Below, one piece after another: positions 1-8,804 of a stretch of 64,000 nt of DNA. The stretch is from Paenibacillus qinlingensis (GTDB taxonomy: Bacteria; Bacillota; Bacilli; Paenibacillales; NBRC-103111), in NCBI RefSeq assembly GCF_013204845.1, contig NZ_JABMKY010000009.1, positions 186,001-250,000 on the forward strand. Direction: 5' to 3'. Both the position numbers and the translations under genes were made by a program. Positions within the stretch are counted from its first letter, which is position 1; each line of letters begins with the position of its first letter. The notes below the pieces were generated by a model, which did no database searches, was not told the DNA's origin, and saw only the letters and a list, made by a program, of their open reading frames with translations.

Positions 1-1141
1 CGCTCATCATGACCAAATCCGCATATTTCGTAGGTGAAGTGGCTTCCAGCAACCATTTTTTGACCATCGATGTATAGGCAGCCCGATCGCTGGCATTCGG
101 TGCGGACAGTGCCATCCGAACCACGGAAGGCCCAATTGCTTTTATAGAAGTGAGTCCCTTATCATCGTCTCTAAAACCAGCAATACCTCTTCCTCTGACA
201 TTATCAAACATGGAGTTATTATAATATAGCGGTTCAAAAGCTGTATAAATCCATTGATAAATGTTATTCACATCCGGATCTACGATATCCCAAGTGGATC
301 CAGCTACGACATACATGATTTTCGTCAAATTATCGAGCAAAGCTGTGCCATATCCCCCGTTGTAGGGAATGAGTGCGGTATGCTGAATAAAGGAACCCTC
401 GCTGTACACCCCTTCTCCGGAAGTCACATAATCAAATACCGAGCTTAACTGGTCTCTGCCCTCGATAATTTTGGCGCTATTCTTGACGATAATCCCGCTT
501 GCAATTTTTATGTAGCAAGCCCATACACGATTGGCTCCAGTCAAGCCAGTTCCCCAAACAAGCGCTTGATGATCAATGACGGCATGCCAATTGCTAATTT
601 GCGTTGGGGTTAGACTGTCATACAACCAAGTCGTGATGTTATTGATAACAAGTGGTGAGGTAACCTGCCAGTCAAACCAATTGTCGTATCCTCTTTTTGG
701 AATGCTGGTATTGTATCTGTTCGTATACATCCAATCCATAGCGCTGATAATATCCGCACGCAAAGTTGCATTGTTTTTCAGGGATGAACCTCTCGTTACA
801 TACGCAAGCGTCATCGCTTCTAACCGTTGGTAGCTTTGGGAAACATGCTCCGATTCCGTTGTAGTGGCTAAATCACTCCACAGGTAAGTTCTGCCTGCCG
901 TCTTATTCATCGTATCCCAGTTCGTCTGTGCAATCGTCGTTATATTCGTGACCTTGACGCTGATGTCAGGATCTGCCGTATCGTACGTAGAACCTCCTGT
1001 GGTAAAATCATAAATTCTCGCTCGCAACGTGTCATATTCATCTGCCGCATAGGCAGGTTTAATCGGCACTGCTACGATATTAATTGCCAATGCAAGCAAC
1101 AGTACAAGCGCTTTTAATAGTAGACTTTTACGTGTTAACAT
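1..1141 (-). CDS. PL8 polysaccharide lyase, second tandem copy (3' end outside window)
   Basis: The reading frame is open from an ATG at 1141 to the window edge, giving the first 380 or so residues of a secreted lyase. A signal peptide ends near AYA|ADEYD. By eye about four residues in five match the upstream lyase at 1278-4844, so this is a tandem paralogue. It keeps the family's active-site Asn (GANRVW) and the His/Tyr pair in HTALIPYNGGYG. A ribosome site (GGAAGGGG) lies upstream of the ATG. PL8 enzymes cleave hyaluronan, chondroitin or xanthan by beta-elimination outside the cell; which one applies here is not visible. The gene is the last seen in a glucuronyl hydrolase, permease, binding-protein operon, 136 bp after the first lyase. 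Completeness at the 3' end is unknown. Confidence 0.9.
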   Translation of the reverse strand, partial: MLTRKSLLLKALVLLLALAINIVAVPIKPAYAADEYDTLRARIYDFTTGGSTYDTADPDISVKVTNITTIAQTNWDTMNKTAGRTYLWSDLATTTESEHVSQSYQRLEAMTLAYVTRGSSLKNNATLRADIISAMDWMYTNRYNTSIPKRGYDNWFDWQVTSPLVINNITTWLYDSLTPTQISNWHAVIDHQALVWGTGLTGANRVWACYIKIASGIIVKNSAKIIEGRDQLSSVFDYVTSGEGVYSEGSFIQHTALIPYNGGYGTALLDNLTKIMYVVAGSTWDIVDPDVNNIYQWIYTAFEPLYYNNSMFDNVRGRGIAGFRDDDKGLTSIKAIGPSVVRMALSAPNASDRAAYTSMVKKWLLEATSPTKYADLVMMS

Positions 1142-1181
1142 AAATATCCCCTTCCTAAATCACATTGTATCAGGCAAAAGA

Positions 1182-1237
1182 AAGCTCCTCTTCAATGATT
1201 GGATTAGGAATTAACCAAACGAATGAAAGAGGAGCTT
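1182..1237 (-). terminator. Hairpin between the two PL8 genes
   Basis: Perfect 11-bp arms (AAGCTCCTCTT and AAGAGGAGCTT) flank a 34-nt loop. On the minus strand the stem is followed by TTTCTTTTG, a weak T-run. It could be a leaky terminator or an mRNA-stabilising structure that sets expression of the downstream lyase. A different hairpin sits in the same place ahead of the first lyase. Confidence 0.5.
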
Positions 1238-1277
1238 ATGACTGAACTAGATGTTTGGCTAACTCAACGTGAAAATC

Positions 1278-4200
1278 TTATGGAATATAGCTCACCATGG
1301 CATCATCTACACTCATCGAGCTGGCGTTGCCGCCAATCGATGTGCTAAACCTGTCGACCTTCGTCAAACCGGAATAACGATAGTTCCACTGTGAGCCTTG
1401 CAGCTCGCCATTCACGTAGACATCGAATTTTTTCGTGGATGTATTGATAATCACTTTTAGACGGTATGGTTCTCCATTCGTAATGGAAGTCCGTACATTC
1501 GTTTGGGTACCGCCGTTGTAGCCCCAAATTCTGCCGTTCTGCATAATGAGATGGACGGCCGAGCTGTTCGAAGAGAGACTGCTGTCAGCAACGATCAAAG
1601 CATTCTTCCAGTTGTTATCATCGGGGGTCACAGTCGCTTCTACGATGACTGTGCTGTTGGCCGGTGCCATAAACCCATGATACGCTTCGGCTTTACCTGA
1701 AGTGGACGTTGTTGTCAATTTTGCAGCTTTGTTCGATCCGCTCACCGTCTGCACCACTCCCGTATTCCCCGAGATGCCGCCGTTATCGAATACCCAACCG
1801 TCTTGACCATTCAGATTGCCAAGCGTCATGCTGTTAAAGTTCTGATCCATTAGGCTTGTTAAAGTAAGTGGCTTATACGCTACTTTCACATCATCCACGC
1901 TCATCGAGCTTGCGTTGCCAGCGATGGAGGTAGAGAACTTGTCGAGCGTGGTTACGCCCGAGAAGCGATAATTCCAGCCCGAGGCGAGCAGCGCATCGTT
2001 AACGTAGACGTCGTATTTTTTCGTTGACGCATTGATCACGACTTTCAGACGGTACGGTTGGCCACTGGTGATCCCCGTTAACACATCCGTTTTGGTGCTG
2101 CCGTTATATCCCCAAATTTTGCCGCTTTGTATCACCAGTTGAGCCGCCACGTTATTGGCTGTTAAGCTGTTGTCCGCGATGATTAACGCATTTTTCCAAT
2201 TGGTGTCATCAGCCGTTACAGTAGCTTCCGCAGTAATGTAGCCGCCTTGAGGTGCATTAAACAGACGATAAGCTTCGGCACCCCCGCTTGTTGAACCTGC
2301 CGTTACTTTCAGCGATTTGTCCCCGTTCACGCCATTCTCTTTCTGCACAACAACCGTATTCGCTGCCACCCCTGCGTTATTGAAAATCCAGCCATTTTGG
2401 CCGGTCAGCGCACCAGGCAGCATATCGTCAAAATCTTCGTTCACCGTGTAACCGGTAACTGGTCCTGTGGAAGGCGTTGCAAAAAACGCCTTGATGCTAT
2501 TGCCGCCGGCACCGTTCACATTGACGGTGAGAGTGGTCGTACCTCCGCTCGTGCTGGTTGTTATCCGCGAATCCTTAAAGGCCACTGGTCCCAGACTTTG
2601 CGTAAGCGTGAGTTGAATGGTGCCCGTATTGGAGAGTGTTGGGTCAGATACGGAAACTTCAGTTCCGTTCTCGGTTGTACGGACCATGACGGAAGCCTTT
2701 TTGTTGCTAGTGACACCGCTTACCGTTTTGGAAGCATCATTCCAGAAGTTAATACCTAGAATGCCAAGTGCATTTTCTTGCACAGCCTGTGCAGCGGTTG
2801 AATTCTCAATTACCGTAATGTCTGGGTTTGCTGTATACGTATCCAACTGCCCGCTGGACTTGCCTGGCAGTGTCACGTAAGCGTACCCGGCGTTTGTCGG
2901 ATTAGTGCCGTGATCGAACCACATATTCAGGAAGTTGCGTGTATAGTTCGTCGTGTATTCCGCGCCTGTGTAGTACGTATTAACGCTCGACCATGAGGCT
3001 GTTCGTGCCTCGCGCACCCCTTTGAGTGTTGCAGCTGTCGGGAAATAGTAACCAACATCTGAACCTGACACATTCCCGGCCAAGTGAATCTTGTTCACGC
3101 CAGTCATGGTTTCAGTCCAACCTAGTGCCGTTGATTTGGCAGTCCCGTTTACAGTAAGCCCATTGTTGCCGCTGCTGTTGAGCTTGCGATTCTCAACAAT
3201 CGATTCCACAACCTTGTTGTCGGTAGACGTAATGCCTGCACCTAGACTCACGATTTCGTCATCAAACATAAACCAAGATTTCTTCGCTGTAAGATTGTAG
3301 CCATTAGCTGTGTACTGCATGCCTGTGATCCCGTATTGTCCTGAAATCTCCGTGCCCCCAACCCAAGAGTTCGGATTTTTCGCATTTGCTGCTGCTGTCG
3401 TGTTTTGATTGACGGTCGTGCCAGGTAAGAGATAGCTATTTACGGTAGGCCAGTAATTATCCTTATACTGCGTCAAATCAGAATCATAGAGATAGGTCAT
3501 TCCGTCCCCTGTATGCCAGCCCTTCAAATTCTCATTGTTAACAATCTCAAAATTACCAATTCGATTGGAAGACATACTGATGCCAAAAGCGAATCCTGGT
3601 CTATGGTGGATCGCTCTAGCCATGTTCGGGTATTGTTTATTCTTGACTAGCGCATCTCTTGTCGTAACAGATGGATCGCTCATGATTTGTTTCGTTTGCA
3701 CGATGGAGCTGATCATTACCAAATCTGCATACTTAGTTGGAGATGTTGCGTCAGTCATCCATTTTTTAATCATCGATTTATACGCTGCACGATCATCGGC
3801 GGATGGAGCGGACAAGGCCATTCGTGCCACGGAAGCTCCAAGCGCACCCATTGAAGTTAATCCCAAATCATCGCTGGCTTTTCTTGCAATGTTTCGTCCT
3901 CTCACCATATCTACCATCGAAGTATTATAAAATAGCGGTTCGAATGCATCATAAACCCATTGATAAATATGATCCACATCTGGATCCGTAATATCCCATG
4001 TAGAACCTGCTACGATGAACATGACCTTCGTCAAATTATCCATTAAACTTACGCCATATCCGCCGTTATAGGGAATGAGTGCGGTATGTTGCAGAAACGA
4101 ACCATCGCTGTACATGCCTTCACCAGAAGCCACATAATCAAATACCGAACTAAGTTGGTCCCTGCCCAGGATAATTTTGGCACTGTTCTTGACGATAATC

Positions 4201-4844
4201 CCGCTTGTAATTTTGATGTTACAAGCCCATACACGATTAGCTCCGGTCAGCCCAGCTCCCCAAGTAAGTGCCTGATAATCGATAACTGCATGCCAATTGT
4301 TAATCTGCGTCGAGGTTAAACTAGAATAAATCCAAGTCGTGATGTTATTGATGCTGAGTGGCGAGGAGATCTGCCAGTCAAACCAATTGTCATAGCCTCT
4401 ATAGACTACGCTAGTGTTATATCTGTTCGTGTACATCCAATCCATGGCACTAATAATATCTGCCAGCAGAGTTGCATTGTTCTGAAGTGTTGAACCTCTC
4501 GTAACATAGGCCAACGTCATGGCTTCTAACCGTTGGTAGCTTCCGGAAACATGCTCCGATTCCGTTGTCGTTGCCATATCACTCCACAGGTAAGTTCTTC
4601 CTGCAGCCTTATTCATCGTATCCCAATTCGTCTGAGCGAGCGTTGTAATATTGGTAATCTTCCCGCTGATGTCTGGATCGGCCGGATCGTATGTAGGACC
4701 ACCAGTGGTAAAATCATAAATTTTCGATCGTAATGTGTCATACTCATCTGCCGCAGAGGCAGGTTGATTGGGCAGTGCCAGGACATTGACAATCAAAGCC
4801 AGAACCAATAAAAGCGCTTTCAAGAAACGAAATTTAATAAACAT
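1278..4844 (-). CDS. Secreted PL8 polysaccharide lyase with two C-terminal concanavalin-like domains
   Basis: The 1188-residue protein has a signal peptide (cleavage near ASA|ADEYD, residue 32). An alpha/alpha-toroid catalytic domain spans about residues 35-330, and the antiparallel beta-sandwich typical of PL8 follows to about 790. Likely catalytic residues are Asn203 (GANRVW), His253 and Tyr263 (HTALIPYNGGYG), with an Arg in RGRNIAR near 317. His to Tyr spacing is +10, where I recall +9 in characterised PL8 enzymes. Two tandem modules of about 190 residues (about 800-990 and 993-1188) look LamG/concanavalin-like and probably bind polysaccharide. The ATG at 4844 has a GAAAGGGG site. The upstream gene is the binding lipoprotein. 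The enzyme probably feeds unsaturated oligosaccharides to the importer and to the glucuronyl hydrolase. Substrate could be hyaluronan, chondroitin or xanthan-like. Confidence 0.93.
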   Translation of the reverse strand: MFIKFRFLKALLLVLALIVNVLALPNQPASAADEYDTLRSKIYDFTTGGPTYDPADPDISGKITNITTLAQTNWDTMNKAAGRTYLWSDMATTTESEHVSGSYQRLEAMTLAYVTRGSTLQNNATLLADIISAMDWMYTNRYNTSVVYRGYDNWFDWQISSPLSINNITTWIYSSLTSTQINNWHAVIDYQALTWGAGLTGANRVWACNIKITSGIIVKNSAKIILGRDQLSSVFDYVASGEGMYSDGSFLQHTALIPYNGGYGVSLMDNLTKVMFIVAGSTWDITDPDVDHIYQWVYDAFEPLFYNTSMVDMVRGRNIARKASDDLGLTSMGALGASVARMALSAPSADDRAAYKSMIKKWMTDATSPTKYADLVMISSIVQTKQIMSDPSVTTRDALVKNKQYPNMARAIHHRPGFAFGISMSSNRIGNFEIVNNENLKGWHTGDGMTYLYDSDLTQYKDNYWPTVNSYLLPGTTVNQNTTAAANAKNPNSWVGGTEISGQYGITGMQYTANGYNLTAKKSWFMFDDEIVSLGAGITSTDNKVVESIVENRKLNSSGNNGLTVNGTAKSTALGWTETMTGVNKIHLAGNVSGSDVGYYFPTAATLKGVREARTASWSSVNTYYTGAEYTTNYTRNFLNMWFDHGTNPTNAGYAYVTLPGKSSGQLDTYTANPDITVIENSTAAQAVQENALGILGINFWNDASKTVSGVTSNKKASVMVRTTENGTEVSVSDPTLSNTGTIQLTLTQSLGPVAFKDSRITTSTSGGTTTLTVNVNGAGGNSIKAFFATPSTGPVTGYTVNEDFDDMLPGALTGQNGWIFNNAGVAANTVVVQKENGVNGDKSLKVTAGSTSGGAEAYRLFNAPQGGYITAEATVTADDTNWKNALIIADNSLTANNVAAQLVIQSGKIWGYNGSTKTDVLTGITSGQPYRLKVVINASTKKYDVYVNDALLASGWNYRFSGVTTLDKFSTSIAGNASSMSVDDVKVAYKPLTLTSLMDQNFNSMTLGNLNGQDGWVFDNGGISGNTGVVQTVSGSNKAAKLTTTSTSGKAEAYHGFMAPANSTVIVEATVTPDDNNWKNALIVADSSLSSNSSAVHLIMQNGRIWGYNGGTQTNVRTSITNGEPYRLKVIINTSTKKFDVYVNGELQGSQWNYRYSGLTKVDRFSTSIGGNASSMSVDDAMVSYIP
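1281..2450 (-). repeat. Tandem duplication of C-terminal lyase module
   Basis: The 3' third of the lyase holds two head-to-tail copies of a module of about 580 bp. Shared landmarks are GQNGW/GQDGW, NWKNALI, KIWGYNG/RIWGYNG and the closing ASSMSVDD. The copies remain clearly alignable at DNA level, for instance around 1293-1350 and 1893-1950, which suggests internal duplication within the gene. Confidence 0.8.
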
Positions 4845-4892
4845 TAATTATCCCCTTTCTGATTTGAGAATACCTCTAAGAGAAAAACTTCT

Positions 4893-4938
4893 AGTAAGAA
4901 AAACTTCCTTCCCGAACAAACTTGCTGCAGGAAGGAAG
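4893..4938 (-). terminator. Intra-operon terminator or attenuator upstream of the first PL8 gene
   Basis: Nine-base arms CTTCCTTCC (4904-4912) and GGAAGGAAG (4930-4938) flank a 17-nt loop. Read on the minus strand, the stem is followed immediately by TTTTTCTTAC. This fits a rho-independent terminator just after the binding-protein gene, probably partial, since the lyases lie 60 bp beyond. Confidence 0.65.
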
Positions 4939-4966
4939 CACATGATGAACTACTTAGTTGATTTCA

Positions 4967-6643
4967 TTATTTCGTTAACAATTTATAGTAATCTTTCGTG
5001 TAAATAACGTCTTTTTTGTTATCCGTATAGGCTTTTGTATAGAAGTCATCGACTTTCTTACCGCCGCCTTTTTCCCAAGCTTCTTGTGCATCTTTCATTG
5101 CTTGTTCAACCGTATAACTTGCTCCACCAACAACAGCTTTTGTATAAATATTTGTAAGTGTATTTTTCAATGTGTTTTTAATAACAGTCAGATCGTCTGT
5201 CAGAGTAACTGGAAGTACAACTTCGGACGTTGTTGGGCGATCCGCTGTGATGTAAGCTGCTCTACCTTGTTTCACTAAGTCGATATACCCTTTATCAACT
5301 GGTTTTGAAGGATCCAATGTGTTTGTGTACTCCACACATTTCCCCATTTCGCCGGTTTGAGACATCATTTGGAAATCGCCATTCCAATTTAGTTCTTTCT
5401 TGTTTTTCTCTGCATCAATCGGTTTCGGACAACCATCTACCATCTTATAGTGAACGCCTTCCAATCCATACATTAATGTCTTTTGAACATCTGGTGTCAT
5501 CAACCAGTCGACGTATTTCACAACGGCTTCTACGTTCTTCGCTGTTGCATTAATGGCAGACGTAAATTGCATAGGAACAGCACCTGCAGGTGAGAATTGA
5601 CCGAATTCAGACTTCGGAAGCGGTAGAATCGTCACTTTGGCATCTGGATTGTTTTTCATCAACGTCGTGTAGACATCGAAACCTTTAGCGCCTTCTAATA
5701 CATCTGAACCATAAATGCCAAGCTTGCCGTTTACCCAATCCTGCTGCATTTTAGCACCATTTTTATCTGTGAACGTATCTTTATCTACAGTGCCCGCATC
5801 ATATAGAGCTTTCTTAAACGCGAGATCTGCCTTTGGACGATCCCATGTCCGTACATATTGATCATTGTTCAGATGATAGGACGTGATCATCGGCAATGTT
5901 TCATCACTCGCTTGACCTAATTGGAAGAAATAGTCCACATCGTAGAAAGTCGAACCGAGTGTATCCTTCTTGCCATTACCGTCAGGATCCTGCTCTGTGA
6001 ACGCCTTGGCAACTTGGAGATACTCCTCTGTTGTTTTTGGCGCTGGAAGTTTCAATTTATCCAACCAGTCCTGGCGAATCATCACATAATGGTTAGCTGT
6101 GAAAGGAAGCGTGCGACCAAAGAAGAAGGTTTTCCCATTAAACCTTGTTAACTTCTGGATCGTCTCATTGCCGCTAAACACCTTCTTGTAATTCGTCGAG
6201 TACTTCGCAATGGCATCATCAAGTGCAATAATTTGCCCTTTGGACGCCAAATCCTTCATATAGGGATTGGAAAATTCCATGATTAAGTCAGGTGCTTGCC
6301 CCGAAGCGAACAGGACGTTCCACTTTTCTGAAGAGTTCGTACGTGGAACAGGGATAAACTCAACTTGCACAGGTGCATTCTCATTAATCCACTTCGTCCA
6401 TCGGTTATTCGTAATCGTGCCTTCACCTTCAGGTACATTGTTACGATCATAAATGGAAACCGTAATCTTAGGCTTAGGTCCTGCTGGTTTCGCACTTTCC
6501 GCAGCTGTGTTTGCAGCGCCTGGCGTCGTTGTTGCTTTATCTGTTTTTTCTTTATCCGATGCACAAGCTGCAAGTAGCGTCGTGCTTGAGAGTACCAAAG
6601 CTAAGGAAATGGAAGTTGCTTTCAATTTACTGATTTTCTTCAT
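4967..6643 (-). CDS. ABC sugar importer, solute-binding lipoprotein (LplA-like)
   Basis: The 558-residue protein begins with a lipoprotein signal peptide ending in the lipobox LLAAC (Cys27), followed by a Ser/Thr/Ala/Lys-rich linker. The rest resembles family 1 extracellular solute-binding proteins of the LplA/AlgQ type. The loop DPDGNGKKDT near residue 220 matches the EF-hand-like calcium site of this family. It lies downstream of its two permease genes (124 bp gap) and ahead of the lyases, so its ligand is probably an oligosaccharide released by them. No ATPase gene is present; importers of this class commonly share an MsmX-like ATPase. Confidence 0.92.
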   Translation of the reverse strand: MKKISKLKATSISLALVLSSTTLLAACASDKEKTDKATTTPGAANTAAESAKPAGPKPKITVSIYDRNNVPEGEGTITNNRWTKWINENAPVQVEFIPVPRTNSSEKWNVLFASGQAPDLIMEFSNPYMKDLASKGQIIALDDAIAKYSTNYKKVFSGNETIQKLTRFNGKTFFFGRTLPFTANHYVMIRQDWLDKLKLPAPKTTEEYLQVAKAFTEQDPDGNGKKDTLGSTFYDVDYFFQLGQASDETLPMITSYHLNNDQYVRTWDRPKADLAFKKALYDAGTVDKDTFTDKNGAKMQQDWVNGKLGIYGSDVLEGAKGFDVYTTLMKNNPDAKVTILPLPKSEFGQFSPAGAVPMQFTSAINATAKNVEAVVKYVDWLMTPDVQKTLMYGLEGVHYKMVDGCPKPIDAEKNKKELNWNGDFQMMSQTGEMGKCVEYTNTLDPSKPVDKGYIDLVKQGRAAYITADRPTTSEVVLPVTLTDDLTVIKNTLKNTLTNIYTKAVVGGASYTVEQAMKDAQEAWEKGGGKKVDDFYTKAYTDNKKDVIYTKDYYKLLTK

Positions 6644-6767
6644 ATGAATAAGTCACCCCTCATGTAATGTACGTGCATTTTTAAGATAACCCCAATAATT
6701 TCATCTACTTGTAAAACTAAGACTACCATGTTTAGTGCTGCACATCACCCCTTTCAAGGAATTACCA

Positions 6768-7643
6768 TTATCCTTTTACAGCGCCGACCATAACACCTTT
6801 GACAAAAAACCGTTGTAAGAATGGATATACGATTAACATCGGTAATGTCATAACAATAACCCCTGCCGCTTTAACACCTTCTGGCGTAATTGCTGCTGCT
6901 AATTCAGGCTGTGTATTTGTCAATTCCTGCATCAAACTTTGATTTTGAATCATTTGTTGCACGAGTACCGCTAAATTCAGCTTGCTGGAATCATTGATAT
7001 AAATAAGTACATTCATGAAAGCATTCCAGTGGCCTACCCCATAAAATAATGTTAATGCAGCTAGGACTGGCAATGATAATGGCAACACAATTTGAATGAT
7101 CAAGCGCCATTCGGAGCAACCATCAATACGCGAAGCCTCTTCCAACTCTTCTGGCAATCCTTCGAAAAAGCTTCTCAAAACCAAGAGATTCCACACCGTG
7201 ATCAAACCAGGCAGCCACAGCGCACCGTAGCTATTGATAAGCCCCAATTTTTGGACTAATAAATACGTAGGAATGAGACCAGCTGAGAAGATCATGGTAA
7301 AAATAATAGCGAAGGAATAGAATCTGCGTCCGATAAAATAACGCTTGGACAACGGGTATGCAGCTAGAATTGTGAAAACAATATTCAGGAATGTCCCCAC
7401 CACCGTAATGATGACACTGTTCCTAAAATCCTTGATGATTGGGCTTTCCTTGAACAGCGCATTATAGCCGTCTAAGCTCAAATTAACTGGCCAAAAGCTT
7501 ACCGTTCCAGACATTAACGCATGCTTATCACTCAGTGACAACGCTAGAATGTGAACAATCGGTAATAAACAGCTGAGACCTATAATCGTTAAAAATATAT
7601 AGTTGAGGGCGTAAAATACCTTCTCTCCTCGTGTATGCTTCAT
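6768..7643 (-). CDS. ABC sugar permease, LplC/YtcP type
   Basis: About 291 residues with six predicted membrane segments. The MalG-side EAA loop reads EEASRIDG, and the C-terminus ends GVMVGAVKG, a signature ending of this subfamily. The start is set at 7643 (MKHTRGEK) because AAGGAG lies six bases upstream and the longer frame would run into the preceding permease gene. It pairs with the permease at 7687-8673 to form the membrane channel of the locus A importer. Confidence 0.92.
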   Translation of the reverse strand: MKHTRGEKVFYALNYIFLTIIGLSCLLPIVHILALSLSDKHALMSGTVSFWPVNLSLDGYNALFKESPIIKDFRNSVIITVVGTFLNIVFTILAAYPLSKRYFIGRRFYSFAIIFTMIFSAGLIPTYLLVQKLGLINSYGALWLPGLITVWNLLVLRSFFEGLPEELEEASRIDGCSEWRLIIQIVLPLSLPVLAALTLFYGVGHWNAFMNVLIYINDSSKLNLAVLVQQMIQNQSLMQELTNTQPELAAAITPEGVKAAGVIVMTLPMLIVYPFLQRFFVKGVMVGAVKG

Positions 7644-7686
7644 AAGCTTCTCCTTCTTAACTTTTGTCAGTACTTCATGTGATTGC

Positions 7687-8673
7687 TTACCATAAGCCTT
7701 GGCCGAAGCTGCGCGCAATGCGATTGGCTGCAAGCACCAAGATTAAACCAACCAAGGATTCGAATAATCCCATTGCTGTCGCAAGACTGAAATTTGCTTG
7801 TTGAATTCCGATTTTGTACATGAAGGTACTAATAACCTCGGAGATTTCAAGGGTGGCGTTATTTTGCAGGACAAACACTTGATCGAAGCCTAATTCCATT
7901 AAATGTCCAATCTTCAGAATTAACATAATAATGATCGTTGGCAGAATTGCAGGCAATGTAATTCGAGTGGTTTGCTGCCATTTATTTGCGCCATCTATGC
8001 TTGATGCTTCATATAAGCTTTGATCTATAGCTGTTAGTGCTGCAAGATAAATAATCGCATTCCAACCTGCTTCCTTCCAAACACCGGATGCCAGATAAAT
8101 GGAAATCCAGGAAAACTCTTTGTATAAGAAAGGATACGATTCACCAAAAAACTTCTCGATCAGATGATTGAGCGTTCCTGTACTTTGCGAGAACACCGTA
8201 ACAACAATCCCGCCAACGATAACCCAGTTGAGGAAATGCGGCAAATATACCAGCGTCTGTACTAACTTTTTGAACTGCGTCCTTCTTACCTCATTGAGCA
8301 GCAGCGCTAATATGATCGGAACCGGGAAACCAATGATGATGCTTAACCCGCTTAGTTTTAAGGTGTTCCACACGATACTAAAAATTTGTTTCGTCTGAAA
8401 GATCATTTTAAAGTTATCCAAGCCTGCCCAAGGACTGCCCCAAATCCCTTTAATGAAACTGTACTTCTTAAAAGCAATAACGAGCCCCGTCATCGGGTAG
8501 TATTTAAATATAAAGAAGAAAAGGATGATAGGCACAAACATGATGTACAGCGGTATGTTCTGTTTTAATACGCGTTTGCCATACTTCCTTACTAGCCAAT
8601 TACTTTTATTTTTTGCTGTACTCGCCTTCGGATTAACCATCGCTGGTGATGAAGGAGGGAGTGTCTGACTCAT
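7687..8673 (-). CDS. ABC sugar permease, LplB type
   Basis: About 328 residues with a hydrophilic N-terminus and six membrane segments. The EAA loop contains YEASSIDGANKW. The protein ends in a short basic/aromatic tail (FGQGLW) common in LplB homologues. The start at 8673 (MSQTLPPS) has AAGGAAG upstream; a longer frame to 8736 exists but lacks a ribosome site. The partner permease begins 43 bp downstream. It carries oligosaccharide across the membrane with the binding protein at 4967-6643. Confidence 0.92.
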   Translation of the reverse strand: MSQTLPPSSPAMVNPKASTAKNKSNWLVRKYGKRVLKQNIPLYIMFVPIILFFFIFKYYPMTGLVIAFKKYSFIKGIWGSPWAGLDNFKMIFQTKQIFSIVWNTLKLSGLSIIIGFPVPIILALLLNEVRRTQFKKLVQTLVYLPHFLNWVIVGGIVVTVFSQSTGTLNHLIEKFFGESYPFLYKEFSWISIYLASGVWKEAGWNAIIYLAALTAIDQSLYEASSIDGANKWQQTTRITLPAILPTIIIMLILKIGHLMELGFDQVFVLQNNATLEISEVISTFMYKIGIQQANFSLATAMGLFESLVGLILVLAANRIARSFGQGLW

Positions 8674-8804
8674 CGGTGTCACTTCCTTGCTCTGTAATTT
8701 GAACTCATCGTACCTGCTGATCCGCCATCCGTACAATATACATGATTTCGATCAATTAACAGGCTTATGCCATGCGGATTTTCGTGATCCGATATACACT
8801 TTTT

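Noticed and set aside
2397..2759. 120-codon plus-strand frame inside the PL8 gene
   Set aside because: Antisense shadow of a clear lyase with no start signal or known domain.
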